From: an uncultured Chloroflexota bacterium
GTDB lineage: Bacteria; Chloroflexota; Anaerolineae; Caldilineales; Caldilineaceae
Length of the DNA: 18,451 bases
NCBI GenBank assembly: GCA_903858085.1
Contig: CAIOHJ010000255.1
Span: 1 to 18,451 of the forward strand
Reading direction: 5' to 3'
Below the pieces are notes generated by a model. That model was not told where the DNA came from. It saw only the letters and a program-made list of their open reading frames with translations, and searched no databases. The translations under genes were made by a program, and so were the position numbers. The number at the start of each line of letters is the position of its first letter. The stretch's first letter is position 1. Below, in pieces: positions 16,523 through 18,451 of this stretch.

Positions 16523-17717
16523 CTGTATCGGTCGGTTTGGGTCGCGGCAAGATGGTATAGTTCCACTCGCCATGAAAGTCAGCGCGTTGGAGAGTAACTT
16601 GCGCCAACTCCTCGTCAGACACCACGATGCCCGTAGGATCAGCCTGCGTATCCAGCACGCACTCGACGTTGAGGCCGGTCTTGGGGGTCGTGGCGGCGAT
16701 CCAGTTGACAATCACCGCATGGCTGATGAGCGGTTGGCCGCGCCAGTTCTGGCGAATGAACGAGCAGAGGCGCTGCTCGATCTTGTTCCACTTGCTGGTG
16801 CCTGGCGGCAAATGGCAGACGCTCATCGCCAGGCCCGTCTCATCGGCGAGTTTCTGGAGTTCAATCTTCCACAGGCGGACATGTGCGCCACCCTCGGCGG
16901 TAATCAACAACCGCTGGGCGTCAGCGTAGCGCGGCTGGCCCATGCATTCCCACCAGCGTCGAATGCTGGCGACCGCAAAGGCTGCGGTATCCTGATCGAT
17001 GCCGACGTTGACCCAGCCCAGATTGTGGGTGACATCATACACACCGTAGGGCGCCACCTTGCCCAGTTCCGGGAGGACAAAGTCATGTAGCACTTCGGGG
17101 TCGCCCTCAGGCTGCAGTTCGCGTCCGTTGTGCTTGAAGTCGCTGACCCGTTCCTGCTTTTTGGTATCTACCGAAATCACCGGCTGCCCAGCCGCCTGGA
17201 AGGCCTTGACCTCGGCCTGGATATACTCAAACTGGGCGTCGCGGTCTGGGTGGGTGCTGCCCTCACCCGTCTTGCGGTTGGCCTGCAAGCGATAGCCCAG
17301 TTCTTTCAGCAGACTCGCCACCAGGTTATGGCTCACCTGGTGGCCTTGGCGCAGGAGTTCATCCGCCAGCTTGCGCACGCTCTTGCTGGTCCAACGCAAA
17401 GGCGCTTCGGGATCGCCGCGGTTCACCGGTTCGACCAACCGTTCCAGATCGGCCAGCAAGGTCGGATCCTTGACCACTGCCCGCTTGCGTCCACCGCCAG
17501 ACCGCCGGATGCGCTGGCCCAAGCTGGCATCCGGCGTCGCCAACTCTTGCAGGCCCCGCGCGATGGTCTTGCGCGCAACGCCGGTGGCGTCGGCGACCGC
17601 CGAGATGCCACCGCGCCCCAGGCTTTGCGCTTCAGCCGCCGCCGCCAGGCGCCGCTGACGTTCGTTCAGAAGCGGTTTCAGGCGCACAAAACGTTCTTTG
17701 ATCGCAGTTGTATCCAT
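16512..17717 (-). CDS. ISAzo13-family DDE transposase, with an altered second catalytic position
   Basis: Transposase of 401 residues from ATG 17717; a TTG at 17753 is a possible longer start, but the family normally begins near MDTTAIKERFVRLKPLLNERQRR. A helix-turn-helix-like region lies at about 35-60 (GGISAVADATGVARKTIARG). The DDE domain (ISAzo13/Rhodopirellula type) covers about 105-395: SVDTKK with Asp184, then LLITAEGGAHVRLWK (270-284), PPGTSKWNKIEQ with Glu314, and FHGEWNYTI near the end. As I recall the family, the middle motif is ADGGGSNG-x-RVRLWK or close to it; here the Asp is Glu275 and about four residues of the glycine loop are missing. The rest is intact, so either this copy is inactive or it belongs to a subgroup with a Glu there. 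The ribosome binding site is weak. Confidence 0.85.
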   Translation of the reverse strand: MDTTAIKERFVRLKPLLNERQRRLAAAAEAQSLGRGGISAVADATGVARKTIARGLQELATPDASLGQRIRRSGGGRKRAVVKDPTLLADLERLVEPVNRGDPEAPLRWTSKSVRKLADELLRQGHQVSHNLVASLLKELGYRLQANRKTGEGSTHPDRDAQFEYIQAEVKAFQAAGQPVISVDTKKQERVSDFKHNGRELQPEGDPEVLHDFVLPELGKVAPYGVYDVTHNLGWVNVGIDQDTAAFAVASIRRWWECMGQPRYADAQRLLITAEGGAHVRLWKIELQKLADETGLAMSVCHLPPGTSKWNKIEQRLCSFIRQNWRGQPLISHAVIVNWIAATTPKTGLNVECVLDTQADPTGIVVSDEELAQVTLQRADFHGEWNYTILPRPKPTDTVIL

Positions 17718-17763
17718 GACCACCAGTATGCCATCGCTGTGTTGGTCGACCAAATCAAGTGGA

Positions 17764-17774
17764 TTATTTTATGA
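17764..17774. repeat. Right terminal inverted repeat of the IS
   Basis: TTATTTTATGA, matching the left end at 16512-16522. It lies 46 bases upstream of the transposase ATG. Confidence 0.7.
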
Positions 17775-17790
17775 TGAGCTCTAAACTCAT

Positions 17791-17807
17791 CCGCCCCGAT
17801 GGGGCGG
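17791..17807. terminator. All-GC hairpin between the IS and the aldo/keto reductase
   Basis: CCGCCCC (17791-17797) and GGGGCGG (17801-17807) form a perfect seven-pair stem with a GAT loop. A smaller repeat ATGAG/CTCAT (17774-17778 with 17786-17790) sits beside it. On the minus strand it is followed by ATGAGTTTAG, a poor T tract, so termination of the reductase transcript is possible but weakly supported. Confidence 0.35.
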
Positions 17808-17843
17808 GGCGTGCGTGTCCCATGCCGTGCGGACGAAGTGATT

Positions 17844-17870
17844 GTAGGGCGAAGTGCCACTTCGCCCTAC
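17844..17870. repeat. Near-perfect palindrome, REP-like element or bidirectional terminator
   Basis: GTAGGGCGAAGTG (17844-17856) and CACTTCGCCCTAC (17858-17870) are exact inverted repeats with one base between them. It lies in the 157-base gap between the IS and the reductase stop. The form resembles dispersed intergenic palindromes, but only one copy occurs in this window and no T-run flanks it. Confidence 0.5.
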
Positions 17871-17931
17871 TTGTCTATCCGGACACACGAAGCTTGCAAA
17901 GGCGCTTTGTGGCCCCTCTTCCAGCCATCGC

Positions 17932-18450
17932 TTATTTTCCTGCGTACCAGAAGCTGCGCAGCCAGGCATGGCCTTGCAGCGTTTGCAGCAACTTGGCGGG
18001 CAGCGGCGGGGCATCGGCCACAGCCGTGTTGGCCTCCGCCTGGTAGGTGTTGCGGATGCCGGGGATCACGGTGCTCACGGCAGGGTGGGCTAGGGCGAAC
18101 TGGAGTGCGACCTGTGGCAGGGTGAGACCGTAGGGCGCAATGTCCGCCTTGATCTTGTCGACACGCGCCGTGGCGCGCGCCAGACGGTCGCCGGCAAAGT
18201 AGTTGTTGCGAAAATCGCCCTCGGCAAAAGTCGTCTGTGCCGTGTACTTGCCGGCCAGTACGCCCTCATCGAAGACCACGCGCACGAGGATGCCGGTGCC
18301 GGTCTCGGCAGCGGCAGGCAGCAGCTCGGCGGCCGGCTCCTGCTCGAAGATATTGTAGATGACCTGTACTGCGTCGACGTATCCCTGGCGCATGAGGTCG
18401 ATCACACTGTTCTGGTCGTGCTCGGGCGTGGAGACCCCGATCAAGCCGAT
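17932..18450 (-). CDS. Aldo/keto reductase, C-terminal part (truncated by window edge)
   Basis: C-terminal roughly 170 residues of a cytoplasmic NAD(P)H-dependent aldo/keto reductase; the frame stays open to the window's right edge, so its start and the N-terminal catalytic Tyr/Lys region lie outside. Visible family features are IGVSTPE (end of a barrel strand), VDAVQVIYNIFEQEP, GTGILVRVVFDEGVLAGKY, LTLPQVALQFALAHPAVSTVIPG and the cofactor-binding IPGIRNTYQAEANTAVADAP block. The opposite orientation, and the IS between it and the lipoprotein gene, argue that it is not part of the sugar operon. Its substrate cannot be read from this fragment. Confidence 0.9.
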   Translation of the reverse strand: MGLIGVSTPEHDQNSVIDLMRQGYVDAVQVIYNIFEQEPAAELLPAAAETGTGILVRVVFDEGVLAGKYTAQTTFAEGDFRNNYFAGDRLARATARVDKIKADIAPYGLTLPQVALQFALAHPAVSTVIPGIRNTYQAEANTAVADAPPLPAKLLQTLQGHAWLRSFWYAGK

Positions 18451-18451
18451 C

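Larger units (their letters stand above)
16512..17774 (-). mobile_element. ISAzo13-family insertion sequence
   Basis: About 1.26 kb element with one transposase gene, bounded by an exact 11-base inverted repeat: TCATAAAATAA at 16512-16522 and TTATTTTATGA at 17764-17774. The true ends may lie a few bases further out, since G/C-rich sequence continues on the left (GGGGACTG). I could not identify a target duplication. It was inserted 28 bases after the lipoprotein stop, separating the + strand locus from the minus-strand aldo/keto reductase. Confidence 0.75.

Overview
The window looks like an accessory carbohydrate-utilisation locus from a GC-rich bacterium, most likely a Chloroflexota member (Caldilineae/Anaerolineae-like). 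That placement is inferred from gene style: a lipoprotein solute-binding protein with a long Ala/Pro/Glu linker, several DUF4038-type proteins, a peptide/oligosaccharide-class ABC importer and an ISAzo13-type insertion sequence. No rRNA, tRNA or marker gene fixes the taxonomy.

Layout. Everything from 1 to 16484 is on the + strand. (1) A two-gene split transketolase (2-742, cut by the window edge, and 720-1694) is followed by a glycerol-kinase-like FGGY sugar kinase (1793-3280). (2) A complete five-gene ABC importer follows: lipoprotein binding protein (3422-5392), two permeases (5535-6536, 6536-7396) and two ATPases (7393-8436, 8433-9260), with 4-base or smaller overlaps from the first permease onward. 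Two strong hairpins separate the binding protein from the permeases. (3) Three different DUF4038-type glycoside-hydrolase-like proteins without signal peptides follow (9334-10644, 10745-12247, 12337-13887). (4) Next is an L-fucose-isomerase-family protein (14015-15424). (5) After a 214-base gap comes an acylphosphatase domain fused in frame to a lipoprotein (15639-16484). (6) An ISAzo13-like insertion sequence (about 16512-17774, minus strand) and a minus-strand aldo/keto reductase (17932 to the edge) close the window.

Working model. The genes make a coherent import-and-digest pathway: a pentose- or branched-sugar-containing glycoside is bound outside, imported intact, hydrolysed in the cytoplasm by the DUF4038 enzymes, isomerised to a ketose, phosphorylated by the FGGY kinase and cleaved by the split transketolase. 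The known route that matches these steps best is transketolase-type D-apiose catabolism (apiosidase, apiose isomerase, apulose kinase, apulose-4-phosphate transketolase AptAB). Here the isomerase would come from the L-fucose isomerase family instead of the known ApsI family, and the hydrolases would be intracellular. The component families are readable from sequence; the substrate is inference.

Other points of interest are a G5 tract whose one-base change would turn the acylphosphatase-lipoprotein fusion into two ATGA-coupled genes, the apparent loss of glycerol-contacting residues in the kinase, and an unusual D-to-E change in the transposase active site.
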